The position numbers and the translations under genes were made by a program. DNA of 64,000 nucleotides from Laguncularia racemosa. Taxonomy: Eukaryota > Streptophyta > Magnoliopsida > Myrtales > Combretaceae. The notes under the pieces are model-generated. The model did no database searches. It was not told where the DNA came from and was given only the letters and a program-made list of their open reading frames with translations. The stretch spans positions 1,346,165-1,410,164 of the forward strand of contig JBBMOL010000179.1 of the NCBI GenBank assembly GCA_037954665.1. The letters are read 5' to 3'. Shown in pieces: positions 10,462 through 23,527 of this stretch (within the stretch, counting starts at the first letter, position 1; each line of letters starts with the position of its first letter).

Positions 10462-13400
10462 TTCCCTCCTTCCTTGAAAAGATTCGTCCTTGAATCACCT
10501 GCATCAAAAGGACTAAGATCAGAAATGTTAAAGGTAGCACTAACATTACCATAGTGGCTTGACAGGTCTATCATGTAGGCATTGTCATTTATGTGCTCTA
10601 CCACTTGGAAAGATCCATCACCCCTTGGATGCAACTTAGATTTGCATTGCTCAGTAAAACGTTTCTTCTTTAGATGTACCTAAACCCAATCACCTGACTG
10701 AAATATAGCTTTGACGCATCCTTTGTTGGCTTGTCGAGCATAATGTTCATTCTTCTTTTCAATGTTAGCCCATACCTGAGTATGTAACAAATTCTATACC
10801 TTCTTTGTGCCATCAAGATCAAAAAACTCATTAGTAAGTAAAGGCAATATATCCAATGGAGTTAAGGGATTAAAACCATACACAACCTCAAATGGAGAGT
10901 AAGATGTAGTAGAATGTATAGTCCTATTATATGCAAACTTTACATGAGGCAAACATGTTTCCCATTGCTTCAAATTTTATCAAGCACAATATGCAACAAT
11001 GTGGAAAGTGTCATATTAACTACTTCCGTTTGTCTATCTGTTTAGGGATGTGCCACAATGGAAAATAGTTGTTTAGTGCCTAGCCTATTCTATAAAGTGC
11101 GCCAAAAGTGGCTCAAAAATTTCACATCTCTATCACTCACGATAGAGTTAGGTAAACCATATAACCGAATGATCTCCCTAAAGAATAAATCAACTATATG
11201 TCGTGCATCATTAGTTTTAGAATGGGTAATAAAGTGAGCCATTTTACTAAACCTATCGACGACAACAAATATGCTATCTTTGCCATTCTAGGACCTAGAT
11301 AAACCTAATATGAAATCCATGCAAAAGTCAGTCCAAGGTTAACTAAGCACAAGTAATGAGAGATACTCCCAATGGGGCATAACTTTGGATTTAGCCTTCC
11401 TACATACATTGCATTTGTCACCCACAATTTGTACATCATGTCTCATCTTAGGCAAATAAAAATGTTTATGTAAAATATCCAAAGTTTTCTTTACTCCAAA
11501 ATGTCCCATGAGACCGCCCCCATATGTCTCCCTCACTAATAATTCTTGTATGGAACTCTTAGGTACACACAATCTATCCTTCTTAAATAAATATTCCTTA
11601 TGCCTATAGTAGTACGCATACCTACTTTAAGAACAAGTAGCCCAAATCTGGTTAAAATCAGCATCATGTTCATATAATTCTTTCATACTTTCAAACCCAA
11701 GAAATTTAGTAGGTAAAGAGGTTAATAGATAATACCTCCTAGAAAGGGCGTTGGCTACTACATTTTCCTTACCTTACTTGTATTTGGTGACATATGGAAA
11801 GGTTTCAATAAACTCCAACCACTTGGGGTGCCTTTTGTTCAGCTTTCCCTACGTCTTCATGTACTTCAAACTCTCATGATCAAAATAGATGATGAACTCC
11901 TTAGGCCATAGATAATGTTGCCATGTCTGCAACATTCTCACTAGAGCATACAACTCCTTGTCATATACTAGATAGTTCATAGCAGCACCATGGAGTTTCT
12001 CACTAAAGTAGGCTATTAGTTTAGAATCCTGCATTAACACACCACCAATACCCTTCTTGGAAGCATCACATTCGATTTCAAAAGCTTTATAAAAATTTGG
12101 TAATACTAACAAAGGAGCATTAGTTAACTTACCTTTCAAAGTTTGGAATGCCTACTCATGTATTTCGGTCCACTTGAATTCGGCATTCTTCTTCATAAGA
12201 TCATTCAGTGGAGCAGCAATGGAGCTAAAGTCTCTCAGAAATTGCCTATAGAAATTAGCTAGACTATGGAAGCTCCTAACATCATTAGTGTTTTATAGCG
12301 TTGGCCAATCTCAGATTGCCTTCACCTTCTCCTCATCTACAGCTACTCCATCTGCTCCTACAACAAAACCAAGAAAAACCACAGATTCTATATAAAATGT
12401 ACACTTCTTCAAGTTAGCATACAATTGGTTTTCCCTTAAAACAGTAAAAACACTTTGCAAGTATTGTACATGATCATCTAATGTTCTGCTATATATCAAG
12501 ATTTCATCAAAATAGATTACAACAAACTTTCCTAAGAATTAATGCAATACATGATTCATTAATCTCATGAAAGTACTAGGTGCATTAGTCAACCCAAAAG
12601 GCATTACCATCCATTCATATAAGCTATGTTTGGTTTTAAAAGCAATTTTCCACTCATCACCCTCTTTTATATGAATTTGGTAATATCCATTTTTAAAGTC
12701 AATTTTCGAAAATAAATATGCACCATGCAACTTATCAAGCATATCATCTAATTTGGGAATGGGATGTCTGTACTTAACTGTAATTTTGTTGATCGCCTTG
12801 CAATCCATGCACATACGCCATGTCCTATCCTTCTTGAGAACTAATATTACTAGAACCGAGCATGGACTCAAACTTTCTCACATGAACCCTTTCTCCATCA
12901 GCCTATCCACTTGTTTCTGAATTTCCTTAGCATCCTCAAGATTGGTTCTGTATGTTAGCTGGTTTGGAATGGAAGCACCTGACATGAAGTTAATTTGGTG
13001 CTCTATCCCTTGTAGAGGGGGTAATCCTTACGACACTTCTTCAAGAAACTAGTCCTCAAATTCCTGCAATAAAGATATAACAACACTAGGTACAGTAGAG
13101 TTAATGTCAATATTAGAAAAATATAGATCCTTTTACTTAAGTATAAGTAACTGTTGTTTGGCCAGTACTGCACTCTTAACCTCACTATTTCTCACTAGAC
13201 TCTCTGCTCTCTATGTTTGAGTGTATTTTCCCTCTTTGCTCACTTGTGTTTGTTTATCACTCATTTTCTTTTTCTCTTCACTTTTCTCTCGTGCACTCAA
13301 GTGTTTTTCTCTAAACTCCTTTGCAATTCTCATTTGATCTTCACTAGCTTCCCATGGTTTATGTAGCGTGAGAACCACTTTCCTTTTGTATAATACAAAG

Positions 13401-13830
13401 GAATACCGATTCTTATACCCATCATACATAATCTTCTTTTCGAATTGCTAGGGTTGCCCTAACAGTATGTGGCTCGCCATCATAGGTACCACATCACACA
13501 TAATCTCATTCTTGTAACTTCCTATGGAAAAGGCTATAAGAACCTGCTTGGTCACCTTAACCTCCCCACAATCACTCAACCACTATAATCGATATGGTCT
13601 CAGATGTTTCACAGCTTTCAATTGCATCTTATCTACCAGCAAGGTGCTAGCAACATTAATGCAGCTACTACTATCGATTATCAAGTTACAAACTCTACCC
13701 TGCACATGACATCGTGTATAAAAAATATGTTTATGCTGAATCCCCACACCATCCTCCAGAGGTTGTACACTAAGTACTATCCTCTTAACATACAACTTGC
13801 CACTCACGATCCCTTCAAGTCAACATCCTC
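10440..13830 (-). pseudogene. Element A pol: protease, RT, RNase H, integrase
   Basis: Read right to left. Protease at about 13810-13583, with the active-site region LIIDSSSC, where the usual third residue Gly reads Ser. RT at about 12871-12311, with DRTWRMCMDCKAINKITVKY, FSKIDFKNGYYQI and MPFGLTNAPSTFMRLMN. The YFDD catalytic motif reads YFDE at about 12513-12502. RNase H at 12139-11849 (FEIECDASKKGIGGVL, YDKELYALVR). Integrase zinc-binding region at 11572-11400 (GHFGVKKTLDILHKHFYLP, CNVCRKAK), with broken core pieces down to about 10800. The C-terminal GPY/F-like end is at 10634-10440 (NVSATFNISDLSPFDAG). The final codons pass through the polypurine tract and stop 21 bp inside the LTR. Many frameshifts and stops make it non-functional. 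Confidence 0.85.
10462..10476 (-). other. Polypurine tract of element A
   Basis: The minus strand reads CAAGGAAGGAGGGAA directly upstream of the 3' LTR. It would prime plus-strand DNA synthesis. It also codes for KEGGN in the pol frame. Confidence 0.85.
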
Positions 13831-13889
13831 ATACTCCTACAATGGTGACTACTCCTCTTCCTCAGAGCTTACACTCTCTACATCCCCAT

Positions 13890-14931
13890 TATCATAGATA
13901 ATCATAGCTCTCTAATTTGGACATTGAGATGTAATGTGTCCAAACCCTTGACACCTAAAACACTTAATATCTCTAGTCCTAGAAGGGGGTTTAGTGTCAG
14001 TTGTTCCCTTAGGTGCAGCAATTGGATTCTTAGCCTTCATGTCCTCCTTAGGCTTTGAATTTAGGCTTTGAATCAGTAGAGTTACTCTTCCACATAGACT
14101 TCCATGGAGATTTTGAAGTTGAACCAGTCCTCTACTCACTCCTATACTTTAATTACTACTCTACTTTAATATCTTTGTGTAGCAAATCTTCCATATCCAA
14201 ATAATGGTGTAAATCCACTACATTAGTTATTTCCCTATTCAACCTATTAATGAATCTAACCATAGCGGCTTCATCATCCTCCTCAACTCTAGCCTTAATT
14301 AAGGCTATCTTTAACTCCTTATAATAATCTTCTACACTTTTGGTTCCCTGTGTCAATCCCTAGACTTTCCTAAGTCCCTATGGTAGTGACTAGGAATGAA
14401 ACGCTTCTACATAATAGTTTTCATCTCCTCCCAAGTGCTAACAAGTCGCTCTCCATACCTGCGCCTATTACACACCAACCAATCCCACCATACATTAGCA
14501 TAATCTGAAAACTCTACTACAACCAGTTTTATTTTTTTCTCCTCAATGTAGTTATGACATTCAAACACATGATCCATTTTTCTCTCCCACTCTAAATACA
14601 GCTATGGATCATTCTTTCCCTGAAATGTTGGGATTTTCAATTTAATACTCCCCAAATTACTATCACACCTTTAGATACTCCCCCTATCCCTCACGTGTTG
14701 GTAATATCCAAAATCAGACTCCTCACTTTCTTCTATCTTAATGCCTCCCCTATTTGGTCTACCTACTCCTCACTTAACAGTTGAACTACTAGACGGTTTC
14801 CTACTCCTCTCCATCCTATCATTTCTTTCATGGATCTGTTTAAGTTCACTTGTTAAGATTCTCATCATCTCCCCCATCAAATCCTTAAACATCACTCTAC
14901 CATCTCCTCCATTAGTGTTCTGTCTAGACAT
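13890..14931 (-). pseudogene. Element A gag
   Basis: Likely start at the ATG at 14931-14929 (MSRQNTNGG), followed by a charged coiled-coil-like stretch (MRILTSELKQIHERNDRMER). The capsid-type region survives at 14356-14156 (SVEDYYKELKIALIKARVEEDD). A well-formed CCHC knuckle, CFRCQGFGHITSQC, lies at about 13965-13920. Stops and frameshifts separate these pieces. Role in the family: particle assembly and RNA packaging. It lies directly upstream of the protease region, as in single-polyprotein chromoviruses. Confidence 0.8.
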
Positions 14932-15793
14932 AATTCTAAAGTTTTCAACAAAGTAAAACAAAATAATTATGTATGTTCCTTACACCTACTTATGTATTAC
15001 TCACAAATAATATGCTCACAACCCGCTTTTTATAATTCTTTTGCTAGGAACTCAAATTGGAACTCCTAAACACAAATCACTAAGTCAACACCTAATGATC
15101 ACTAATTAGTTCCAAGTCACTGTATAAGAAAGATCAAGTATAAATTTCGAGGAGATATGAGCAAATTATGTACTACTAATTTCAGAACAATCAACAAATC
15201 CCTATCACGCAATTAAATGGAAACAAAGAAATTGCACCGAATATAGATCAAGGATATTGTATAATTTGGATGCTCAATTGGAATAACAAGATGTAATGTG
15301 CTACTAGAATTGGAAATTAAATTAACCAACAAACAAGTCCCTATCACGCAATTAAATGGAAACAAGGAAATTGCACCGAATATAGATAAAGGATATTAGT
15401 ATAATTCAGATGCTCAATTGGGAATAACAAGATGCAATGTCGGCTAGAATTGGAAATTGTATTTGGCAATTGAATTGGTACTTGCCAAAACTAGATTTTC
15501 TCTCTCTCTCTCTCTTTTTTCTTTTTTCTTTTTTGAATTTTGATTCTTGATTCTTTCTTTTGCAACCAAATTGAATTTTTTTTTTTTTTTGTACGTATGC
15601 CTCTCAATATGAACTTTAAATTGAACAACAATTAATATCCAAACATTGTCTAAACCTAGATGTCGTCGGCCTATAAGGGATTTATGGACCGAACAATTTT
15701 TTTTTTATATACAAATTTCCATAAATGACTATGGAAAAGAACAACAGACGAATAAAGAAAAAGGATAGAAATTATTTGATTCAAGAAGCCGAA
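14932..15793 (-). other. Element A leader, with a 139-bp tandem duplication
   Basis: Non-coding region between the primer site and gag. Two copies of a segment containing 'cctatcacgcaattaaatgg' and 'aaattgcaccgaatatagat' start at about 15201 and 15340. The right part (15540-15793) is the section repeated at 3625-3890. A (TC)n run lies at about 15500-15515. Confidence 0.75.
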
Positions 15794-15805
15794 GCTCTGA
15801 TACCA
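15794..15805 (-). other. Primer binding site of element A (initiator Met tRNA)
   Basis: The minus strand reads TGGTATCAGAGC, a perfect 12-nt complement of the plant initiator Met tRNA 3' end, two bases from the 5' LTR. Confidence 0.93.
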
Positions 15806-15807
15806 AA

Positions 15808-16474
15808 TGATGTGTGAAACCCTAGGTATGTTAAACCTAGAACCCCGACAGTGCTATTGGATTCAATTACCCCGATGATCGTCTTGAATAAGTGATGCAT
15901 AACTAAACCCCAATCACACCTGTTGACTGAAACCTAAGTTATCAAAGGGTTTTTCCATGTAATTCAGTTAAGAATTCCTATAGAAGAGTTCCTTTGCAAA
16001 AGAACTAAAAAGGGGATTTTATAATTCATGAAAATGTATGTTCTATTTCAATGATAAGATGTGATCATGGCATGCCCTTACACAGCTTATATAGAGTCAT
16101 ACAAGAATATGAAAAACCTAAGTTACCTAACCTATTTGTTTCCTTATCCTCATGTAACCAAATAGTCAACTAAATAAATTACAAACCAAAGAAATAAAAC
16201 AAAACAAACCAAATATGTCTCTAGTGTATCGACTCAATAAAATTATCCTAATGTCTCTAAATTATTTCATCCTTCCATGGTCACGTGAATCAAGTTAACA
16301 TATGTTGGTTCTCCTTCAGTGTGGCTTGATTCTTTGGCTTGCAAGTCCGTGACTAATCCTTGTAGAGCTTCGTTCATCCTCTTAGCTCTAACTCGGGTCA
16401 TCGAACCTCCAATACTATGTAATGGATTAGAGGATTTTGGCTCATTCCTTTTTTATGCTAGTTGATCCTCATCA
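15808..16474 (-). repeat. 5' LTR of element A
   Basis: 667 bp, with termini TGATG and CATCA. It matches the split 3' LTR. The flank at 16475 (cctagagcc) does not recur at the left end, as expected from the shared-LTR structure there. Confidence 0.9.
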
Positions 16475-18135
16475 CCTAGAGCCATCAAATCACAAGCATT
16501 AGCCAATCTATTGGCGCATTTTCCAAATGTGCAAGAAAGCTCAATTATGAAGACCATACCAACGGAATTTCATGAAGATTCTCTAATGGTTGAAATAAAA
16601 GGCAAATGGTCACTCCAATTTGATGGCTCTATTAGAAGTGAAGTTTTGAGGGGCAGGCATTGTGTTAACTTCATTAGAAGGCCAAGAAATACTATTGGCA
16701 TTTAAATTTGATTTCTATTACACTAATAATGAGGTTGAGTATGAAGCTCTCCTACTTGGGTTAATATCTAGACAAGAGATTAGAGAATATTGAGTATACA
16801 TTCAAGGTGATTCCAATTTAATCATTGAATAGGCCAATGGAGACTTAGGACTTAAGGAACCTGCATTAGCGCCTTATAAGGCTATTGTGTAGGCTCTAGT
16901 GATGAAATTTCAATCAATCCATTACTAGCATACAACTCGACCATCAATTAGTATGTAGATGCATTTGCCACATTGGCATCAAAGGTTCCAATTTAGGTAG
17001 CAAATAATAGTCTTAGTATTAAAGTATTTAGGAAAATTATACCATGTACTGCATTAAACCTCATTGAAAAAAATGAAGAAACAAGTAATGATTAGTGCTT
17101 TTGAGTGAAGAAACAATTAGCATACCTTGGTGCAGCTTGTATTTCTACACTGAAGGATTTTATTTGCCTACATGGCACATTGCATTACAAAGTTCAAGGG
17201 TGTTTTGTCCTAATGTATTGGCAAAAAAGAGGCCAATCTCAAGCTAGATAAACATCACAAGATTTGGTGTAGAGAGGAAGGACTACCACTATATCATCAA
17301 ATTTAATTGCTGAATACTATTGGCCATCAACGTCAAAAGATGTATTTTCAAGTACAAATGCATTGTCCCAAGTGCTTTGAATTACCAAATGAAAAAGAGT
17401 GTAATTTTGTAGCCGTGGTGAAGATTAAAGGTGTCCATATATTGACTATCTAAAGAATAATGTATTGCCCACCAATAGTATTAATGCTAATGTTGTGAAG
17501 AGGAAAGCTGGAAAGTATTCGATATATGATGATGAATTGTATAAACTTTCCTTTATGGGTAAGCCCCTTAAGTGTATTACACCCCTTAAGATAGAAACAA
17601 CATTGACTAAAGCTCATGTGGAGAATGTGGGGAACACTTAGGAGGAAGGAAGTTATATTATCACTTACTTGATGTAGGATACTACTGGCTAACTATTGAA
17701 GTTGATGCCTTTAATTTTGTTAAAAAGTGTGTCATTTGCCAACAACATGGCAATGCCATTCACACCTATAGTTACGCTTACAGTGTAACAACTCTATGGC
17801 TCTTCTATACTTAGGCATTTGATCTTATTGGACACATTCACCTACCATCGAGAGCATGCATCTAGATCTTAGTAGGATGGAATGTTTCACCAAATAAGTA
17901 GAGGTAACTCCTTAAAGAAGGTTATAGACCAGCAGTTGCAAGTTTCATAAGGAAAATATTATATATAGATTTAGAATCCCAAAATGCATTATATCTGATA
18001 ATAGGACTCCTTTCATCAACTCTTATGTTTGGCAACTACTAGCTTTCTATATCATCAATCATGTCAAGTCTACACCCTACTACTCGAAAGGTAATGGATA
18101 GGCAGAGGCCATGAACAAGAGTCTGTTAAAGGTTT
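16475..18135 (+). pseudogene. Tat-type Ty3/gypsy relic: second RNase H and integrase
   Basis: Degenerate plus-strand coding sequence. At about 16600-16990 it shows WSLQFDGS, then NNEVEYEALLLGL and GDSNLIIE. These mark the additional RNase H domain (aRNH) of plant Tat/Ogre elements. From about 17400 an integrase follows: an H2C2-like region near 17610-17750, then core words such as DNRTPFINSYVWQLL and HVKSTPYYSKGNG near 17995-18100. Many stops are present. A related integrase piece lies on the minus strand at 63095-63480. The sequence then jumps near 18135 to an Athila-type protease, so this is a separate truncated element. Confidence 0.72.
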
Positions 18136-21100
18136 ATATTTTTTATGGATTTTGTTATACTTGATATGAATAAGGATATAGAAGTACCTCTTATCTTAGG
18201 TAGACCCTTCTTAGCTACAACTAGGACTATAATACATTAGTGATTGTAAACCTATCTTAAAGGTAGGAGACAAAGAAATAATTTTTAAAATACCTAAAGC
18301 TATGAAAAAAATCTACTAATCAAGATGATACATGTTATCATTTGGATGCTATTGATTTCTCTGTTATTGATAACACATAGGAGATGTTATCCAAGGAACC
18401 TTTGGAGTGTTGCTTACAAAAGGAGATAGAAGAAATAGAAAACCCTAAATGTGTTAAAGTAGCAGCTCAATTAGTGGCCAATGATTCTATTGATGAGAAT
18501 AAGGGGTTCAAGCAAGTTAATATGAAAAAGGAACCAAGACTAAAAACCATCCATTGAAGATCCACCATAGTAGAATTGAAGTAGCCCCCAATTACCTAGA
18601 GTATGCCTTTTTGGTGAAGGAATCCAAGCTACCAAGGATTATAGTTTTTAACTTAAGAATAGATCAAAAGGATGAAATTGTTAAAGGTGATTAAGAACCA
18701 CAAAAAGGCCATTGCATGGAAAATATAAAAATAAAAGGGATTAATCCTTCATTTTACACTCATAAAATATTAATGGAAGAAAGTTACAAACTAATGGTGC
18801 AACCTTAAAGAAGATTAAACCCTAATATAAAGGAAGTAGTCGAGGTAGAAGTGATCAAGTTGATAGACGTAGGTATGATTTATCCAATTTTCGTATAACA
18901 CATGGGTCAGTCCTATGACAGGTAGTGCCCAAGAAAGGAGAGATGACAATAGTCCCAAATGACAAGAATGAATTGATCCTCATGTACACAATTATAGGTT
19001 GGAGGGTATGTATTGACTATAAGAAGTTGAATAATTCTACACACAAGGATCACTTTCCCTACCTTTTGTTGATCAAATGTTGAAGTGTTTAGCGAACTAT
19101 ATGTATTATTATTTTCTAGATGGCTCACCTAGCTACTTTCAAATACCAATTGCACTAAGGATCAAGAGAAGACAATATTCACATGTCTGTAAGTACCTTC
19201 GCTTATAAGCGAATGCCCTTCAGACTTTGTAATGCACTAGCGACATTTTAAAGTGCATGATGGCTATATTTAAAGACTGCATGGAGGACATCATGGAGGT
19301 CCTTATGGATGATTTTTTAGTTTTTGGTGATTCCTTTAACAATTGTTTGCTTAATCTAAAGAAAGTGTTGTTCAAGTGTGAAGAAACTAACTTAATACTA
19401 AATTGGAGAAATGCCATCATGGTATAAGAAGGAAATGTCCTAGGGTATAAAATCTCACATAGGGTATTGAAGTAGTTAGTGCCAAGATTGACACTATTGC
19501 AAAACTTCTAGCCTCAACTTTGGTTAAGGCAGTAAAAGCTTTTTAGGACATGTGGGATTTTATCAATGATTTATAAAGGACTTTTTAAATAGGTGAACCT
19601 TTAACCATGTTATTAGAGAAAGTTGTGTCTTTTGTTTTCTCGCAGGATTGCTTAGATGCATGTAATCTACTAAAGGTCAAACTAACAAAGGTTCCCATTA
19701 CAATTGCACCTTATTAGAATTGCCCTTTGAGCTGATGTGTGATGCAAGTGACTTCGCAGTAAGAGTAATACTTAGACAATGAAGGGATAAGCACTTTCAA
19801 CCAATGACTACACCAATAAAACTCTTACCAATGCACAAGAGAATTACACAACTATGAAAAAGAGCTTTTGGCTGTAGCTTTTGCATTTGATAAATTCCAC
19901 TCTTATTTAATTCTTTCAAAGGTTATTGTAGATACTAACCATTCTGCCTTAAGGTATTTGCTAACAAAAAAAATAGATGCTAAGCCACAACTTATCACAT
20001 AAATCCTACCACTACAAGAATTCAATTTAGAAATCAAGGATAAAAAGGGTGCCAAAAATTTAGCAACAAACCATCTATCAAGATTAGAAAATCCCAATTT
20101 GGAGAAGTTAGAGGAGCAAGACATCAGTGATGAGTTCCTAAAGGAACAATTATATGCAATAGCCTAAGTAAGGGAACAAGAAACTCCATAGTTTGTAAAT
20201 ACTACTAATTATCCTATAACTAACATTCTTCCAAATGAATTATCACATCAATAAAAGAAGAAATTCTTTTCTATTGTAAAGTATTATTTTTTGAGAGAAT
20301 CCATTTTTGCTCATGGTTTATGCCAACCAGGTTATTTGTTTATATGTGTCCCATGAAGAAGGATGGCAAATTTTGGGCCATTGTCACTCTAAACTGATTG
20401 AGGACATCATAGGGCATAAAACAGCTCATAAGGTCCTAAAATCGGGATTCTATTAACTTACACTCTTCAAGATGTTTAAAGGTATGTGGAACTTTGTGAT
20501 AGTTGTCAATGTGCAAGAAATATATCCCTAAGGGATGAGATGCCAAAACCTCATCTTAGTATGTGAAGTATTTGATATCTGGAGTATATATTTCATGGGC
20601 TCATTTCCTAACTCAGTGGGAATAAATACATTTTAGTAGCCGTTGGTTACATATCCAAATAGGTCGAGGCTCGAGCTTTACCAACTAACAATGTTAGGTA
20701 GTAAAGAGGTTCCTTGAGACTTTATTTTCCTGATTTAAGCACTCCAAAAGTGAATTATTAGCAATAGGGGAACACATTTTTACAATGTGTATCTTGAAAA
20801 AAGTGTTTAAACACTAACATTACCCATAGGCTAGCTACCTTGCATCACTCGCAAACAAGTGGTTAGTAGAAGTTGTCAATAAGGATCTTAAGCGAATCCT
20901 AGAAAAGACCATGGAACACTATAAGAAAGATTGGTTCGATAAGCTGGATAATGCCTTATGGACAAATAGAATGGCTTACTAACGCTATAGAGTTTACTCC
21001 CTATAGACTTGTTTATGGGAAAGCTTGCCACTTACTCGTGAAAATTGAACATAAAGCATTTTGGCCACTAAATTAGCTAATGAGATCTTAAGTGTGTAAG

Positions 21101-21440
21101 TACTAGTAGGAAACTCCAATTACATGAGCTCGATGAATGGCATGCTATGACATATGGGGCATTCTAAGCTCTATAAAGAAAGAAATAAAAAGTACCATGA
21201 CAAAGGAATCAAGTAAGGAAGACAATTTAAAGAAGGTGACCATGTTCTGCAATATAACTCACACCTAAAGTTATTTTAGGAAAATTAAAGTCTAGATGGT
21301 CTGGTCCTTTCATGATTATTTGTGTTTTCCCTTATGGAACAATTGAAATCACACATCCCTAGAAAGGTATATTTAATAAATAGTCAAATGTTAAAGCTCT
21401 ACTTTAGAGGAGAGGAATTTACATCAAATGATAGGGAGAG
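18136..21440 (+). pseudogene. Athila-type pol relic: protease, RT, RNase H, integrase
   Basis: Near 18150-18300 the protease end shows VILDMNKDIEVPLILGRPFL. RT begins near 18850 (EVIKLIDVGMIYPI, VVPKKGEMTIV, WRVCIDYKKLNN), with the catalytic area near 19300 reading LMDDFLVFGDSF. RNase H words appear at 19730-20100: ELMCDASDFAV, EKELLAVAFAFDKF, and AKNLATNHLSRLEN just before the integrase. The integrase runs from about 20430 to 21400 (DEMPKPHL, YISK-VEARALPTNN, CHLLVKIEHKAFWP, RWSGPFMIICVFPYGTIEI). The frame is broken dozens of times. The characteristic post-integrase sequence 'cttcttaagaggcaacccaa' is at 21516-21535. Confidence 0.83.
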
Positions 21441-23527
21441 TTTCATCTCTACCCTATGCTAGGTTTGTAAATCATAGTTGAATTCCATTAAGCTAATGAA
21501 TGAAACAAAAGCACTTCTTAAGAGGCAACCCAAGCTTTAAGTAGTTTAGTATAGTCACTCTTAGATAAATCATGTCTAAGGATGTGTCAGTGTGCTTTAG
21601 ACATGGTTGTGTCTTAGCCTTGTTAATCTAAATTAGTTATTTTAATTTTCTCGACATGGACACGAGCTTGACATGCCTTGTGTTAACCTAGCATGTCACC
21701 CTTTATATAAAAGGGATAGACATGTACATGGCATTACCTCCACACATCTTACTCACAAACACACTACTCTCTCCTCACACCAGCACTTCAGACACTTAAC
21801 ATGCATGCTATAATCTACACCACGTGCATTTTTCTTTGAATTTTTCACCAATTTCTTACTTCTAGAAGACAAATGGCATCTAAACAAAGTAGAGCTAAAC
21901 AATTAGTTTAGTGCAAAAATCATTCAAGAGCATCTATGTCTTTAGCAAGACCTTTAATTTCAACTCCTCTCATGGTCTTACAACACCACCGGATCACCCT
22001 GTGCTTAAGTTTACTAAAACAAGTCACTTAGACAAATATAAAATGCTAAAGAAAAAGACATTCAACCAGACACTTTGCCTTTAACTAGGATGTTATCTAG
22101 AGGCTCTCAAATGGAAGATGAGATAAGAGCTCTAATAAGAATCAAAGGTTGAAAGAGGTCATTTTTGTTTAGGGCCCCAGTTTACAAAAAGTTGACCCTA
22201 GAATTTCCAATGACTTATAAACTAGATCATGAAGGTATGTCTTAAGGGATTATGAACTATTTGAACTTCAAAATCAGAGGTTAACCTTCTCAATTTCCAT
22301 GGCTAAGTTTTTTATTGATTTAAATTTACATAATGATGATTATGTTAACTCTAAAACATTTTCCACTTTATCGTACCAACTACTAAGAGTAGTGCCTTGT
22401 TATTTATATTGAAGAAGGATAAGTGATCAAGAAACCTATAATCCTGAGGCTTCTAAGGCTTTCGACCTCCATAAACCCTGTCTACCGAGTAGTTCATTGG
22501 ACTACTTTGAATTATCAATGGAAGGAGCAAGAGTAAAGGAGTAGTGTCTACCTATGATATTCTCTATCTTTATAGTATGATTGAAAGGTACCTAGTGAAT
22601 CTGGCCATTCTTTTAGCATTTATTATACGTCGCCAAGCCATAGATTATAGGGTAAGGAACATCTATTGAGGATCATATATTACTATTCTGGTAAGAGTAA
22701 TGGGAACTTTAAACAACCTCCCTCTTACGACCTCTCTCAAGGAAGTATGCATTTACTTCCTAAAATAAAGAAACAACAAGGAGTAGGGTCAAGCTAATCA
22801 ATTAATGCCAGTAGAGGGTCAAGATCTCCTTAGGAAACAGTTGAACATAAAGTGAATAAATTAATCAAGAAGTTTGGGAAAGTATCATATCTACAACACC
22901 ATTATTATATAGACCTTGCAAGAGTTTTTAGAAGACAAATTAGTTGGAAAGATTTGCTTGCAACATAACCACACAACCTAATATTGACTTTCTAGCTAAT
23001 ATAGAATATAGGTGAGTAGATCCTAAGGCTATATGATGACAAAAGTGGGGAGATAGAGGAGGAAGAAGAAGGATGGATGTTAAAGAAAAGAGGAGGAGGA
23101 TGTTCAAGAAGAAGAGAAGGAGGATTTTAAGAAGAAGTGGAGGAAAAAGATGAAAAAAGAGATGAGTACTCTGATCATGATTATAATGACTAATTTCTTT
23201 TACTTTTGTTTTCTTTGATATAACTAATGAGACTAATGTGGCTTACTAAACTAAACTAAACTATTTTTTTTTCTTTTAAATGATGTTTTAGTTTTCTAGT
23301 TCCTTTTGAACTTTTTGTAGTCTTTTACATGTTTAAAGCATTCAAGATCAACCATATTATAGGCTGAACTCGTTTTGGAATGAAACAAATGCCAAATTCA
23401 AGGGAGTACTGGTTTTTATCCCCACTACCTTCCTCAATTTTTTGTTTTCTTTTATTCTTATTTTAGCTAGTTTTTCTTTCTATTCATATACTGAGGACAA
23501 TTTATATTCTAAGTGTGAAGAAGGGGG
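21441..23527 (+). pseudogene. Athila env-position region (degenerate)
   Basis: Downstream of the integrase, Athila elements usually carry a second gene in the envelope position. Here an ATG at 21873 starts MASKQSRAKQ and hits a stop after 12 codons. Later fragments such as FLFRAPVYKKLTLEFPMTY (near 22160-22215) and MAKFFIDLNLHNDDYV (near 22300-22350) are consistent with that position. An acidic, Glu-rich stretch lies at 23040-23165. A terminal signal 'ctgaggacaatttatattct' at 23491-23510 is followed by a purine tract at 23518-23527, as in Athila 3' ends. No intact frame is present, and no membrane protein can be claimed. Confidence 0.6.

Larger units (their letters stand above)
3908..16474 (-). 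mobile_element. Ty3/gypsy chromovirus, element A (degenerate), split by a LINE
   Basis: The element reads on the minus strand: 5' LTR 16474-15808, primer site, leader, gag, protease, reverse transcriptase, RNase H, integrase, polypurine tract, then a 3' LTR split into 10461-10156 and 4245-3908. The LTRs begin TGATGAGG and end CATCA. The two LTRs differ at roughly one base in ten over the first 340 bp compared by eye. RT words such as MPFGLTNAPSTFMRLMN are typical of the CRM/Galadriel branch (family knowledge). No target duplication exists because the left LTR runs into further element sequence (3625-3907). Element B at 24240-30829 is a close relative. Confidence 0.85.

Noticed and set aside
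21441..23527. Intact envelope-like gene
   Set aside because: The first frame closes after 12 codons and the rest is scattered fragments, so only the position and weak similarity can be stated.
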